Below, in pieces: positions 35,634 to 44,012 of a stretch of 64,000 bases of DNA. This DNA is from Diaminobutyricibacter sp. McL0608 (GTDB lineage Bacteria; Actinomycetota; Actinomycetes; Actinomycetales; Microbacteriaceae), in assembly GCF_039613825.1 (NCBI RefSeq), contig NZ_CP154826.1:2914001-2978000 (forward strand). Reading direction: 5' to 3'. Numbering within the stretch: position 1 is the stretch's first letter; every line of letters starts with the position of its first letter. The position numbers were made by a program, and so were the translations under genes. Below the pieces are notes generated by a model. That model did no database searches and was not told where the DNA came from. It saw only the letters and a program-made list of their open reading frames with translations.

Positions 35634-37001
35634 ATGCAGTATGCCGTGACCAATCCTGCGACCGGTCTGACGGTGCGCACTTTCGATTCCATCAGCGACG
35701 CCGACCTCGACTCAGTGATCGCTGGTGCAGACGGCGCATACCGGCGCTGGGCCCGCACGACCACCGTCGACGAGCGAGCCGCGCTGGTGCGCCGCGTGGG
35801 CGAGCTCCATCTGGAGCGGAAAGACGAGCTCGCAAACATCATCGTCGAGGAGATGGGCAAGCCCATCGACCAGGCCATTAGCGAAGTGGAGTTCGCGGGA
35901 GCGATCTACGAGTATTACGCCGACCACTCGGCCGAATTCCTGACGGACGAGTCCATCCCGCTGCTCGGCGGTACAGGCTCGGCGGTCGTGCGGCGTTCGG
36001 CTTTGGGTGCGCTGTTGGGGATCATGCCATGGAACTTTCCCTACTATCAGGTGGCCCGGTTCGCCGGCCCGAATCTGATCATCGGTAACACGATCCTGCT
36101 CAAGCATGCTGAGCAGTGCCCGGAGTCGTCGGCGGCGATCGAGCGGATGTTCCGGGACGCGGGGTTCCCGCAGGGTGCGTATGTGAACATCTACGCTACG
36201 CATGATCAGATCGAGACAGTGATAGCTGACTCGCGGGTGCAGGGGGTTTCGCTGACCGGTTCGGAGCGTGCCGGCGCGGCGGTGGCCGAGATCGCCGGCC
36301 GCAATCTGAAGAAAGTGGTGCTGGAGCTGGGCGGCTCCGATCCGTTCATCCTGTTGTCGACGGACGATCTTGAGGCGACAGTGAAGGACGCGGTGGCTGC
36401 CCGTTTGGACAACAGCGGCCAGTCTTGCAATGCAGCCAAGAGGTTCATCGTCGCCGACGAACTGTACGACGAGTTCTTGGTCGCCTTCACCGCCAAGCTC
36501 GCCGAGGTGGAGGCCACCGACCCGACCTCTACGCACTCAATGCTCGGCCCGCTTTCGTCGCTGCGGGCGGCGAAGGGACTGGACGCCCAGGTGCAGGGTG
36601 CGGTCGCGAACGGTGCGACGCTGGTGCGTGGCGGCAGGCGCACCGGTGCGTTCTTCGAGACGACGGTGCTCACCGATGTGGCACCGGAGAATCCGGCTTC
36701 GAAGGAGGAATTCTTCGGGCCTGTCGCGCAGGTGTTTCGCGCGAAGCACGAGGCCGACGCGGTGCGCATCGCCAACGACACGCCATTTGGACTCGGCTCC
36801 TATGTCTACACGACCGACAGTGAACAGGCGCTGCGGGTCGCCGACCAGCTTGAAGCGGGCATGGTTTTCGTCAACGTCGTCCTCGCAGACGGCGCCGAAC
36901 TGCCGTTTGGGGGCGTGAAACGGTCCGGTTCGGGTCGTGAGCTCGGCCGCTTCGGCGCCGACGAGTTCGTCAACAAGAAGCTCATCCGCATCGCCCGGTG
37001 A
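35634..37001 (+). CDS. gabD: NAD(P)-dependent aldehyde dehydrogenase, succinate-semialdehyde type
   Basis: Oxidises an aldehyde to a carboxylate. PWNFPYYQVARFAGPNLIIG, the catalytic Glu in LELGGSDPF and the catalytic Cys in NSGQSCNAAKRF are all present, and ELPFGGVKRSGSGRELG marks the C-terminus. Features such as KHAEQCPESSA match the GabD/Sad subgroup that turns succinic semialdehyde into succinate. It could also oxidise 4-guanidinobutyraldehyde. At 455 residues it is complete. Last gene of the catabolic operon. The GABA transaminase that would sit between it and the ureohydrolase is not in the window. Confidence 0.88.
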   Translation: MQYAVTNPATGLTVRTFDSISDADLDSVIAGADGAYRRWARTTTVDERAALVRRVGELHLERKDELANIIVEEMGKPIDQAISEVEFAGAIYEYYADHSAEFLTDESIPLLGGTGSAVVRRSALGALLGIMPWNFPYYQVARFAGPNLIIGNTILLKHAEQCPESSAAIERMFRDAGFPQGAYVNIYATHDQIETVIADSRVQGVSLTGSERAGAAVAEIAGRNLKKVVLELGGSDPFILLSTDDLEATVKDAVAARLDNSGQSCNAAKRFIVADELYDEFLVAFTAKLAEVEATDPTSTHSMLGPLSSLRAAKGLDAQVQGAVANGATLVRGGRRTGAFFETTVLTDVAPENPASKEEFFGPVAQVFRAKHEADAVRIANDTPFGLGSYVYTTDSEQALRVADQLEAGMVFVNVVLADGAELPFGGVKRSGSGRELGRFGADEFVNKKLIRIAR

Positions 37002-37097
37002 GAGGGTCGCTTTCAGTCGACCCGGCCGGATACGAGGGATTGTGCCCGTTCCGCGCACGAGTAGCGTGAAAGACGACAGCACTCAGGGAGGAACGAC

Positions 37098-37718
37098 ATG
37101 AGCTCCATCGTGGTCCAGGCATTCATCTCACTCGACGGTGTCGTGCAGGGCGGTGGCGGACCGGAGGAGGACCGCGACGGCGGCTTTGATCAGGGCGGCT
37201 GGGCGATGGGCTTCGACGAGCAGCACGACGTCGACAACGAGGGTGGCGACATCATCGCTGAGTGGGAGAGCAAGACCGAGGCGCTCCTGCTCGGCCGCAA
37301 GACCTACGACATCTTCAGCGACTCCTGGGGCAGGTGGGACGAGAACGCAGAGGGCTTCCAGGGCGAGCTGACCAGACGGTACAACCGCATCCCCAAGTAC
37401 GTGGCGTCGCGCACCCTGACCGAACTCGGCTGGAAGAACTCGCAACTTCTCGGCCCGGACGTGCCGGCGGCGGTGGCGGAGCTGCGTGCGAAGCCAGGCG
37501 GCGAGATCCGCATCTGGGGCAGCACGCTGCTGATCAGGGCGCTGGCCGAACACGGCCTGATCGACGAGTATCGGCTCGTCGTCTATCCGCTCGTCCTGGG
37601 TGCAGGAAAGAAGCTCTTCTCCGAGGGATTCCCGCCCTCGGCATTCACACTGGTGGAAAGCCGAGCCCTGCAATCGGGCGCGGTGGTCAGCTCGTATCGG
37701 CGCTCCGACGCCGGGTGA
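37098..37718 (+). CDS. DHFR/RibD C-terminal family reductase
   Basis: 206 residues starting SSIVVQAFISLDGVVQGGGG, the usual beginning of this fold. LLLGRKTYDIFSDSW near residue 60 corresponds to the cofactor-binding segment, and GGEIRIWGSTLLIRALAEHG to the second one. Such proteins reduce pyrimidine or pterin substrates with NADPH, or are of unknown role. It is one of two RibD-type proteins in the window and ends where the decayed antitoxin begins. AGGGAGGAACG precedes the ATG. Confidence 0.82.
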   Translation: MSSIVVQAFISLDGVVQGGGGPEEDRDGGFDQGGWAMGFDEQHDVDNEGGDIIAEWESKTEALLLGRKTYDIFSDSWGRWDENAEGFQGELTRRYNRIPKYVASRTLTELGWKNSQLLGPDVPAAVAELRAKPGGEIRIWGSTLLIRALAEHGLIDEYRLVVYPLVLGAGKKLFSEGFPPSAFTLVESRALQSGAVVSSYRRSDAG

Positions 37719-37950
37719 GCTCGAACGTCCGTTCCGGTCCCGGTCACGAACGAGCAGACGTCCGAGATCGAGCAGGCGGCTGCTCTTTCAGGCAGATCGG
37801 TCACCGATTTCTCCGTGACCGTGCTGGTGCGCGAAGCCGAGGAGGTCATCCGCTTCGAACGCGAACTCCGGATGTCGAGGAAGTGGTGGGATGCGTTCAA
37901 TGAAATCCTCGACCGCCCGCCAGGCCTGTGGCGAACCATCGCTCAATGAA
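37715..37950 (+). pseudogene. DUF1778-type antitoxin, frameshifted remnant
   Basis: From 37743 one frame reads TNEQTSEIEQAAALSGRSVT, then DFSVTVLVREAEEVIRFERE and WWDAFNEILDRP, the ribbon-helix-helix and C-terminal parts of TacA/DUF1778 antitoxins. The first strand (SSNVR) is only found in another frame, starting at a GTG that overlaps the previous stop, so a frameshift lies near 37740. The end of this frame runs into the toxin sequence. Paired with the GNAT remnant after it. Confidence 0.65.
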
Positions 37951-38301
37951 TGGCTTCGTTCGCGAGCTCTGAAGAACGAATCCGTCGGGGCATCACGGAC
38001 ATTCGTCTCGATCGACAAGGGCTCGGACCCGGTTCCGATCCTCTTGATCGGTCGGCTTGCCGTCGATATCACGTTCACGGGCGTCGGGCTGGGCGCATCC
38101 TTGCTCCAGATCGCTGTGCTCAAGGGCATCGAAGCATCGCGGATAGTCGGCGCCCGCTCATTTGTCGTCGACGCTCTCAACGACGATGCTGCCCGGTTCT
38201 ACCGGGCTTTCGGGTTCGAGCCGATGCCTCCGGCGGCGAAACGCCCGATGTTCCTCCTCTTGAAAGACGCCGAAGGCACGATCGCTGCCCTCGCGCGATA
38301 G
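37891..38301 (+). pseudogene. GNAT-type toxin (TacT-like) with internal deletion
   Basis: CGEPSLNEWLRSRALKNESV and GASRTFV match the start of TacT-type GNAT toxins. The sequence then jumps directly to GSDPVPILLIGRLAVD, missing the roughly 40 residues that normally form the central strands. The acetyl-CoA region GVGLGASLLQIAV and the end (FVVDALNDDAARFYRAFGFE) are retained. The N-terminus is merged with the antitoxin frame. It is almost certainly inactive. Its last 144 bases overlap the opposite CDP-alcohol phosphotransferase gene. Confidence 0.65.
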
Positions 38302-38985
38302 TCCGTCCCCGCGCCTGCGCACCAACCAGACCACATCGCGTCCGAACGACTCGACGAGCATCCCCAGCGCGACCACGACGAGGGCGACGTCGATCCCCGG
38401 TAACAGACCTGCCGCCGCGACCGTCAGGGCGATCCCCTGGACGGCCGTCACCACCTTGCGCCAGTAGCGAGGGGGAAGCCTCCGGTTGAACCAGGGAAGA
38501 ATCCATCCGACCGCTACGAAGGCGTAGCGCATGAGCCCGATCGCGAGAACCCAGCCACCCATGGTCTGCGCGACGTAGGCGCTCAGCACCAACAGCAGGA
38601 ACGCATCCACCTCCATGTCGAACCGAGCACCAAGTTCGGACGAGGTTCCCGTACGGCGGGCGGCCCACCCGTCGACTGCGTCCAGCGCGAGAGCAGGCAC
38701 CGTCAAGGCGATCAGCAGCGCGCCAGGGACCTGCGCCGTGAATGACACCACGACCGCGCCGGTGATCATCCCGACGAGCGTCGACCGAACCAGCGTGACG
38801 ACATTCGCAGCGCCGAAGCGGGTCGCCTGCCTGCGCTGAAGGCCCCGGATGAGCAGCGCGGCGGAGACCAGCAGGTAGCCGATCCCGGCCAGCCAGCCCC
38901 AGGTGGGCTCGAACACCCACAGCAGGGCGATGGCCGCCGACCCTGCGACTGCGGCCACGATCGGTGCGCTTTGAACTCTTTTCAT
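38158..38985 (-). CDS. CDP-alcohol phosphotransferase family membrane protein
   Basis: Membrane enzyme that joins a CDP-activated group to an alcohol. The family motif D-x2-DG-x2-AR-x8-G-x3-D-x3-D is complete: DAVDGWAARRTG then ELGARFDMEVDAF near residue 100. About six helices. The last 45 or so residues (EEEHRAFRRRRHRLEPESPV and after) are read from DNA that also encodes the toxin remnant, so the original C-terminus was probably lost by a rearrangement, outside the catalytic part. It is divergent from the seven-gene cluster; the starts are 81 bases apart. The donor and acceptor are not known. Confidence 0.82.
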   Translation of the reverse strand: MKRVQSAPIVAAVAGSAAIALLWVFEPTWGWLAGIGYLLVSAALLIRGLQRRQATRFGAANVVTLVRSTLVGMITGAVVVSFTAQVPGALLIALTVPALALDAVDGWAARRTGTSSELGARFDMEVDAFLLLVLSAYVAQTMGGWVLAIGLMRYAFVAVGWILPWFNRRLPPRYWRKVVTAVQGIALTVAAAGLLPGIDVALVVVALGMLVESFGRDVVWLVRRRGDGLSREGSDRAFGVFQEEEHRAFRRRRHRLEPESPVEPGSIVVESVDDK

Positions 38986-39066
38986 GTCCGTCTCGTGTTT
39001 GTCATACGGAACCTATTTCTGTTAACACGCCGAACGTGTGCCAATGGTTCACGAAGAGGAGGGGAC

Positions 39067-40044
39067 GTGCGCGAGGCAACCGCCTTCTGGGTAGACGAAC
39101 CGGGTGTCGGTGTGCTGCGCGCAGAGCAGCTTCCGGATCCCGGGGAGTGTGATGTGCTGGTGCGAACCCTGCACTCCGGGGTGAGCCGCGGCACGGAGCT
39201 GTCGGTCTTCACCGGCCGCGTTCCGGAAGGCGAGCGGGACCGGATGCGGGCACCATTCCAGTCAGGCGACTTTCCGGGGCCCGTCAAATACGGCTACCTC
39301 AATGTCGGCGTCGTCGAACAGGGACCGCGATCACTCGTCGGACGGACCGTCTTCACACTCTTTCCGCACCAGTCGGCGTTCGTCGTACCCGCCGACGCGG
39401 TCGTTCCGGTTCCGGAGGGGGTGCCGGCCCGTCGTGCCGTACTCGGCGGCGCAGTCGAGACTGCGGTCAACGTTCTCTGGGATGCGGCGCCGCTCGTCGG
39501 GGACAGGGTGACGGTGGTCGGCGCCGGGATGATCGGATGCTGCATCGCGCGGCTGCTCCACGGCATCCCGGGAGTCGAGGTCGTGCTGGTCGACATCGAA
39601 CCGTCTCGACGTGACGTGGCCGAGCGTCTCGGCGTCGCCTTCGCGCTCAGCTCGGACGCACCGGACGGGCGTGACCTGGTCATCAACACGAGCGGTTCGG
39701 ATGCGGGACTCCAGTTGGCGCTGGCAACCGTCGTGACCGAGGGTGAAGTGATCGAGGCCAGCTGGTACGCGGATCGGCCGGTGACCCTGATGCTCGGGTC
39801 GGACTTCCATTCGCGCAGGCTCACCATCCGGTCGAGCCAGGTGGGTGTCGTGCCGCCCCGGCGGCGCGGGAGCAGGTCGACAGGCGATCGCCTCGCACTC
39901 GCGCTGCGCTTCCTGCGCGACCCCGCTTTCGATGCTCTGCTGACGGCCGAGTCCTCGTGGCGCGACCTGCCCGAGGTCATGGCGAGGCTCGCTGACGGAT
40001 CGAACACCGATCTCTGCCACACAGTCGACTGGGGGGATGCGTAA
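39067..40044 (+). CDS. MDR-family dehydrogenase (zinc-type alcohol dehydrogenase-like)
   Basis: Medium-chain dehydrogenase/reductase. An N-terminal catalytic-domain segment ([20 protein letters not shown]) is followed by the nucleotide-binding fold [20 protein letters not shown] near residue 150. The usual Cys of the zinc site is replaced by Ser in SGVSRGTE, as in BchC-like relatives. It is shorter (325 residues) than typical ADHs. GTG 39067 follows GAAGAGGAGGGG, a strong site, so the longer frame from 38971 is not used. First gene of the coupled cluster; its TAA overlaps the next ATG. Confidence 0.82.
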   Translation: MREATAFWVDEPGVGVLRAEQLPDPGECDVLVRTLHSGVSRGTELSVFTGRVPEGERDRMRAPFQSGDFPGPVKYGYLNVGVVEQGPRSLVGRTVFTLFPHQSAFVVPADAVVPVPEGVPARRAVLGGAVETAVNVLWDAAPLVGDRVTVVGAGMIGCCIARLLHGIPGVEVVLVDIEPSRRDVAERLGVAFALSSDAPDGRDLVINTSGSDAGLQLALATVVTEGEVIEASWYADRPVTLMLGSDFHSRRLTIRSSQVGVVPPRRRGSRSTGDRLALALRFLRDPAFDALLTAESSWRDLPEVMARLADGSNTDLCHTVDWGDA

Positions 40045-40442
40045 TGCCGTTTACCGTCACGGTCCGCGATCACATGATGGTCGCGCACAGTTTCACCGGC
40101 GAGGGTTTCGGTCCGGCGCAGCGACTGCACGGCGCGACGTTCGTCGTCGACGCCACCTTCGGCGCCGATGAGCTCGACGAGGATGGCGTGGTCGTCGACA
40201 TCGGTCGAGCCGCCACCGCGCTTTCCGAGATCACGGAGTCGATCACCTATCGGAACCTGGACGACGAGCCCGCGTTCGCCGGGATGAATACGACGACGGA
40301 GCGCCTCTGCCAGGTCATCGCCGACCGTCTCGCCGATCGTGCTGCAGAAGGGGCTCTCGGCGACAGCAACCGAGTGACGACCATCACGGTCACCCTCCAC
40401 GAGTCCCACATCGCCTGGGCGAGTTACACGAGGTCGCTGTGA
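40044..40442 (+). CDS. PTPS/QueD-fold protein with altered active site
   Basis: 6-pyruvoyl-tetrahydropterin synthase fold of 132 residues. The expected landmarks align, but key residues differ. The first zinc His is there (MVAHSF). The HGH pair reads HGA (RLHGATFVV), and the position of the catalytic Cys is not Cys (GPAQRLHG). The catalytic His region reads ITYRNLDD in place of the usual DHHYLND. The purine-binding Glu is kept near the C-terminus (HESHIAW). It therefore probably binds a pterin-like ring but does not carry out the usual lyase reaction. Coupled to both neighbours by overlaps. Confidence 0.8.
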   Translation: MPFTVTVRDHMMVAHSFTGEGFGPAQRLHGATFVVDATFGADELDEDGVVVDIGRAATALSEITESITYRNLDDEPAFAGMNTTTERLCQVIADRLADRAAEGALGDSNRVTTITVTLHESHIAWASYTRSL

Positions 40443-41497
40443 ACGACAACCCGACGGCTCCGCTTTTCTTCCTGGTACCCGAGGCGATCGACGACCCTGC
40501 CCGGGTGAGCGGAGGAAACGTGTACGACCAGCACCTCGGCGACCATCTGGCTGCCGGCGGCCGCGAAGTACGAATGATCCCGATCTCCGACGGAACACCG
40601 GGCCAGACGTCGGAGGTCTTGTCCCACCTGCCCGACGGCGCGCTCGTGCTGCTGGACGGCCTGATCGTCGCGCGCGATCCCGGTGCGCTGTTCGAGCATC
40701 CGACCCGGCTCCGCCTGCTCGTTCTTGCGCACATGGCCGATTTCGAGGAAGGGTCGCTCCGAACTGCAGAGCGGGTGATCGCGACCAGCCTTTGGACGCG
40801 CGCCGAACTCATCGAACGCGACATCGCGGAACCGCACCGGATCGTCGTGGCCCAGCCCGGAACGGATCGTGCCCCTGCGGCAGCCGTCTCGGCGACCGGA
40901 GGACGCTTGCTCTGCGTCGGGGTGGTCGCCCCGCATAAAGGCCAGGATCTGCTCGTCCGCGCGCTGGAAGTCCTTGCCGCCGTCGACGGCTGGACCTGCA
41001 CATTCGTCGGCTCGCTCGCCGACGCACCCGATTTCGTGGCCGAGCTGCGGGGCGCCATCGCATCCGCGGGCCTCACGGATCGAATCAGCTTCACCGGCGT
41101 ACTCACCGGGCGGGCTCTCGCTGCTGCGCACGGCCATGCAGATCTTATCGTCGTGCCGTCGCGGGCCGAGAGCTTCGGCATGGTCGTGACCGAAGCGCTG
41201 GCGCGGGGCATCCCGGTCCTGGCGACGGGAACGGGCGGGCTCCCCGAGGCGATCGGAGACAGCGCGGCCGGCATCATCGTCCCACCGGACGATCCGTGGG
41301 CATTGAGTGTCGTGCTCCGTCAATGGTGGTCGAGCCCGGCCAGACGCGAGGCGCTGAGGGCCGACGCACTGAGGACCCGCAGAGGGTTGCGCTCGTGGAG
41401 CACCACCGCGGCTGTCGTCGCGACGGTGCTCGACGAGCTCGTACTGCCGGGATCGGTACCACCGATGCCGACACCGTTCGGAGTAAGGGATGCGTGA
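40439..41497 (+). CDS. GT4-type glycosyltransferase
   Basis: GT-B fold. The donor-binding C-terminal domain has [20 protein letters not shown] near residue 165 and the E-x7-E motif in [20 protein letters not shown] near residue 240, followed by [12 protein letters not shown]. The N-terminal acceptor domain is shorter than usual. It transfers a sugar from an NDP or lipid donor; the acceptor is presumably made by the cluster. GTG 40439 overlaps the previous stop by four bases. Confidence 0.87.
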   Translation: MNDNPTAPLFFLVPEAIDDPARVSGGNVYDQHLGDHLAAGGREVRMIPISDGTPGQTSEVLSHLPDGALVLLDGLIVARDPGALFEHPTRLRLLVLAHMADFEEGSLRTAERVIATSLWTRAELIERDIAEPHRIVVAQPGTDRAPAAAVSATGGRLLCVGVVAPHKGQDLLVRALEVLAAVDGWTCTFVGSLADAPDFVAELRGAIASAGLTDRISFTGVLTGRALAAAHGHADLIVVPSRAESFGMVVTEALARGIPVLATGTGGLPEAIGDSAAGIIVPPDDPWALSVVLRQWWSSPARREALRADALRTRRGLRSWSTTAAVVATVLDELVLPGSVPPMPTPFGVRDA

Positions 41498-41500
41498 CGC

Positions 41501-42319
41501 ATGACCGGGATCGTGGATGTCAGCTCGGACTGGCTCGCACTTCGGGAGGGGGAGGATGCACGCGCGCGTTCGCAGGAGCTCGCCCTGGCCGCGGCGAAAC
41601 TGCTCCCGCCCGGCCCGGTCGTGGTGCACGATTTGGGCAGCGGCACCGGTTCGATGATGCGGTGGCTGGCCCCGCTGCTTCCCGGTCCCCAGCGGTGGGT
41701 GCTCCACGACTGGAACGTGCGCCTCACCGAACGCGCGCTCGACGACGCTCCCCCGGTCGATCGCGCGGGTCTACCCGTGGCCGTCGAGACCCGCAGCGGC
41801 GCGCTGGCCCAGCTCACAGCATCCGATCTCGACGGCGCTTCGCTCGTCACCGCATCCGCTCTGCTCGACGTACTGACGGCGCGCGAGCTGCACGCGATCG
41901 TGGATGCGTGCGTCGACGTCGGCTCGCCCGCCCTCTTCGCCCTCAGTGTCACCGGCGATGCCGAGCTCAGCCCGTACGATCCTCGCGACGCGATCGTCGG
42001 GCGCGCCTTCAATGCACACCAGCGGCGGCTTGCCGACGGTCGCAGTCTCCTCGGCCGATACGGCGCCCCGATCGCGCGCGGGCTGTTCGCCCTGGCCGGG
42101 TGGCGTGTCCGTGAGACGACGACGCAGTGGCATCTCGACGACCGCGAACCGGGCCTCCTCGCCGAATGGTTCGACGGATGGGTCGACGCTGCCGTCGAGC
42201 AGACCCCCGAACTGCGCGACGAGAGCGCAGCCTACCGCCGGTTGCGGGCGGCCCAGCTGGCTCGAGGCGAGTTGTCCGCCGTCATCCGCCACCGAGATCT
42301 GCTGGCGTGGCCGCGATGA
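41501..42319 (+). CDS. SAM-dependent methyltransferase
   Basis: Class I methyltransferase of 272 residues. Motif I is VVVHDLGSGTGSMMRWLAPL near residue 45, followed by RWVLHDWNVRLTERAL with the acidic cofactor residue and SLVTASALLDVLTARELHAI further on. The C-terminal part contains an arginine-rich region near the end. It lies between a glycosyltransferase and a membrane protein, with its stop overlapping the next ATG, so it probably methylates the glycosylated product or its precursor. Confidence 0.83.
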   Translation: MTGIVDVSSDWLALREGEDARARSQELALAAAKLLPPGPVVVHDLGSGTGSMMRWLAPLLPGPQRWVLHDWNVRLTERALDDAPPVDRAGLPVAVETRSGALAQLTASDLDGASLVTASALLDVLTARELHAIVDACVDVGSPALFALSVTGDAELSPYDPRDAIVGRAFNAHQRRLADGRSLLGRYGAPIARGLFALAGWRVRETTTQWHLDDREPGLLAEWFDGWVDAAVEQTPELRDESAAYRRLRAAQLARGELSAVIRHRDLLAWPR

Positions 42320-43269
42320 GCACGATCTTCGCAGAGAGCCGGACGGCCGAGGTGGTGCGATCGCGGTCGTTCCGTCTCGTCGTTCAGCTGGCGCTGGGCG
42401 GCGCGGTGCTCGTCGCCGTCGCCCTGCATGTCGGCGCGGGTCCGTTCCTCCACGCCCTGGCGAGTCTGGATGGCCGGTCGATCGGAGCGGCCGTGCTCCT
42501 CGGCGCGGTCGGCACCTCGGCCGCCGCCTGGCGCTGGCAGCTCATCGCCGGCCGTCTCGGGATCGGCCTGCGCTGGTCGACGGCGGTGGCCATGTACTAC
42601 CGGTCCCAGTTCCTCAACAGCGTGCTCCCGGGAGGCGTGATCGGGGATGCGCACCGGGCGGTCGTCCACGGGCGCAGCGCCGACAGCGTCAGCCGCGCAT
42701 CCCGAGCGATCGTCATGGAGCGCAGCGCCGGACAGGCGGTGCAGATCGCGGTGGCGCTCGTGGTCCTGGCGCTCTTCGGCGCCGAGTTCGAAGGCTTCGT
42801 CTTCGCGGGCCTCGCCATCGGGGTGGGCGTGCTCGTCGTCGCGGTCATCGCGGCAGCAGCCGCCAGTGCCCGCGTCCGCAGGGCGCTGCGCCACGAGAGG
42901 GATGAACTCCGCGCCGGCGTGGGCAACCCCGCAGCCTTCGCGAGCGTGTCCGTCGCGTCGCTGATCGTCGTCGCATGCCAGGTTGCGACCTTCGTCGTCG
43001 CGACGGCCGCTGTGGGAGCCGACGTGGCGCCGCTGCGGTTGCTGGCCATCGCCCTCGTCATCCTGCTCGCCGCATCCATCCCGCTCAACATCGGCGGATG
43101 GGGTCCTCGCGAGGGCATCGCGGGCTGGGCTTTCGCACTCGCCGGATTCGGCGCCGCAGCCGGTGTCGCGGCGTCGACCCTCTTCGGAGTACTCAGCCTC
43201 ATCTCGGTCGCACCCGGCGCGATCGTGACGCTGATGTCCACCACGCACCGTCAGAAGGAGTCATCGTGA
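42316..43269 (+). CDS. Lysylphosphatidylglycerol synthase TM-region family (AglD/MprF-like) membrane protein
   Basis: About eight helices in 317 residues. The family's typical segments are visible: WQLIAGRLGIGLRWSTAVAM, YRSQFLNSVLPGGVIGDAHR near residue 95, and SIPLNIGGWGPREGIAGWAF near residue 260. MprF relatives flip lipids, and AglD-type proteins act in glycolipid assembly. Here there is no catalytic lysyl-transfer domain, so a flippase or membrane-assembly role is likely. ATG 42316 overlaps the methyltransferase stop by four bases. Confidence 0.85.
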   Translation: MSTIFAESRTAEVVRSRSFRLVVQLALGGAVLVAVALHVGAGPFLHALASLDGRSIGAAVLLGAVGTSAAAWRWQLIAGRLGIGLRWSTAVAMYYRSQFLNSVLPGGVIGDAHRAVVHGRSADSVSRASRAIVMERSAGQAVQIAVALVVLALFGAEFEGFVFAGLAIGVGVLVVAVIAAAAASARVRRALRHERDELRAGVGNPAAFASVSVASLIVVACQVATFVVATAAVGADVAPLRLLAIALVILLAASIPLNIGGWGPREGIAGWAFALAGFGAAAGVAASTLFGVLSLISVAPGAIVTLMSTTHRQKESS

Positions 43270-44012
43270 TCGACGGCCCGTACGTCACCCTCAGCAGCGC
43301 CATCTCGCTGGATGGTTATCTCGACACGGCGAACCCGCCGCGGCTTGCGCTCTCGAACGCGGCGGATTTCGATCGGGTCGACGAGGTGCGCGCGGGCAGC
43401 GACGCGATCCTCGTGGGGGCACGCACCGTGCGACGCGACAATCCGAGACTTCTGGTCCGGAGCGCCGATCGGCAGAGTCGACGTGAAGCTGCGGGCCGCT
43501 CGCGGTCACCGTGGAAAGTGACGGTGACCGCCTCGGGCGACCTCGATCCGAAGGCAGCGTTCTTCGCCGACGACGACACGACCAAGATCGTCTACTGCCC
43601 GTCCTCGAAGGCAAAACGCATCCGGCGACGGCTGGGTCGGGCAGCGGTGGTCGTCGGGCTGGGCGAAGAGGTGACGATGGCCGGGCTCGTCGCCGATCTC
43701 GGCGATCGCGGCGTTCGCCGGCTCATGGTCGAAGGCGGCGGCACGATCCTCACCCAGTTCCTCTCGTCGGATCTCGTCGACGAACTCCACCTGGCGGTCG
43801 CGCCGATCTTCGTCGGCGACCGGAAGGCGCCGCGCTTCGTCGGCGACGCTGCTTTTCCGTGGATGAACGGCAGGCGAGCGACACCCGTGGATGTGCGGAT
43901 GGTCGGCGATGTCGTGCTCGTGCGTTACGCGCTCTCCGAACGGTTCGTGCAGGATGCGGTCGAGCAGTCGGATGCGACGGCTGTGCAGTCGATGGTGCTG
44001 GGAAGGTCGTGA
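43266..44012 (+). CDS. RibD C-terminal-type pyrimidine/pterin reductase
   Basis: 248 residues with the RibD reductase fold. It starts GPYVTLSSAISLDGYLDTAN; then ILVGARTVRRDNPRLLVRS near residue 50, and the nucleotide-binding LVADLGDRGVRRLMVEGGGT near residue 145. This fold reduces ribosylaminopyrimidinone intermediates or dihydropterins with NADPH. The presence of a PTPS-fold gene in the same operon points to a heterocyclic substrate. GTG 43266 overlaps the previous stop by four bases. Confidence 0.85.
   Translation: MIDGPYVTLSSAISLDGYLDTANPPRLALSNAADFDRVDEVRAGSDAILVGARTVRRDNPRLLVRSADRQSRREAAGRSRSPWKVTVTASGDLDPKAAFFADDDTTKIVYCPSSKAKRIRRRLGRAAVVVGLGEEVTMAGLVADLGDRGVRRLMVEGGGTILTQFLSSDLVDELHLAVAPIFVGDRKAPRFVGDAAFPWMNGRRATPVDVRMVGDVVLVRYALSERFVQDAVEQSDATAVQSMVLGRS

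Noticed and set aside
34121-35878. Minus-strand open frame of 585 codons
   Set aside because: Antisense to the SSS symporter and the start of the dehydrogenase, both of which have clear family motifs.
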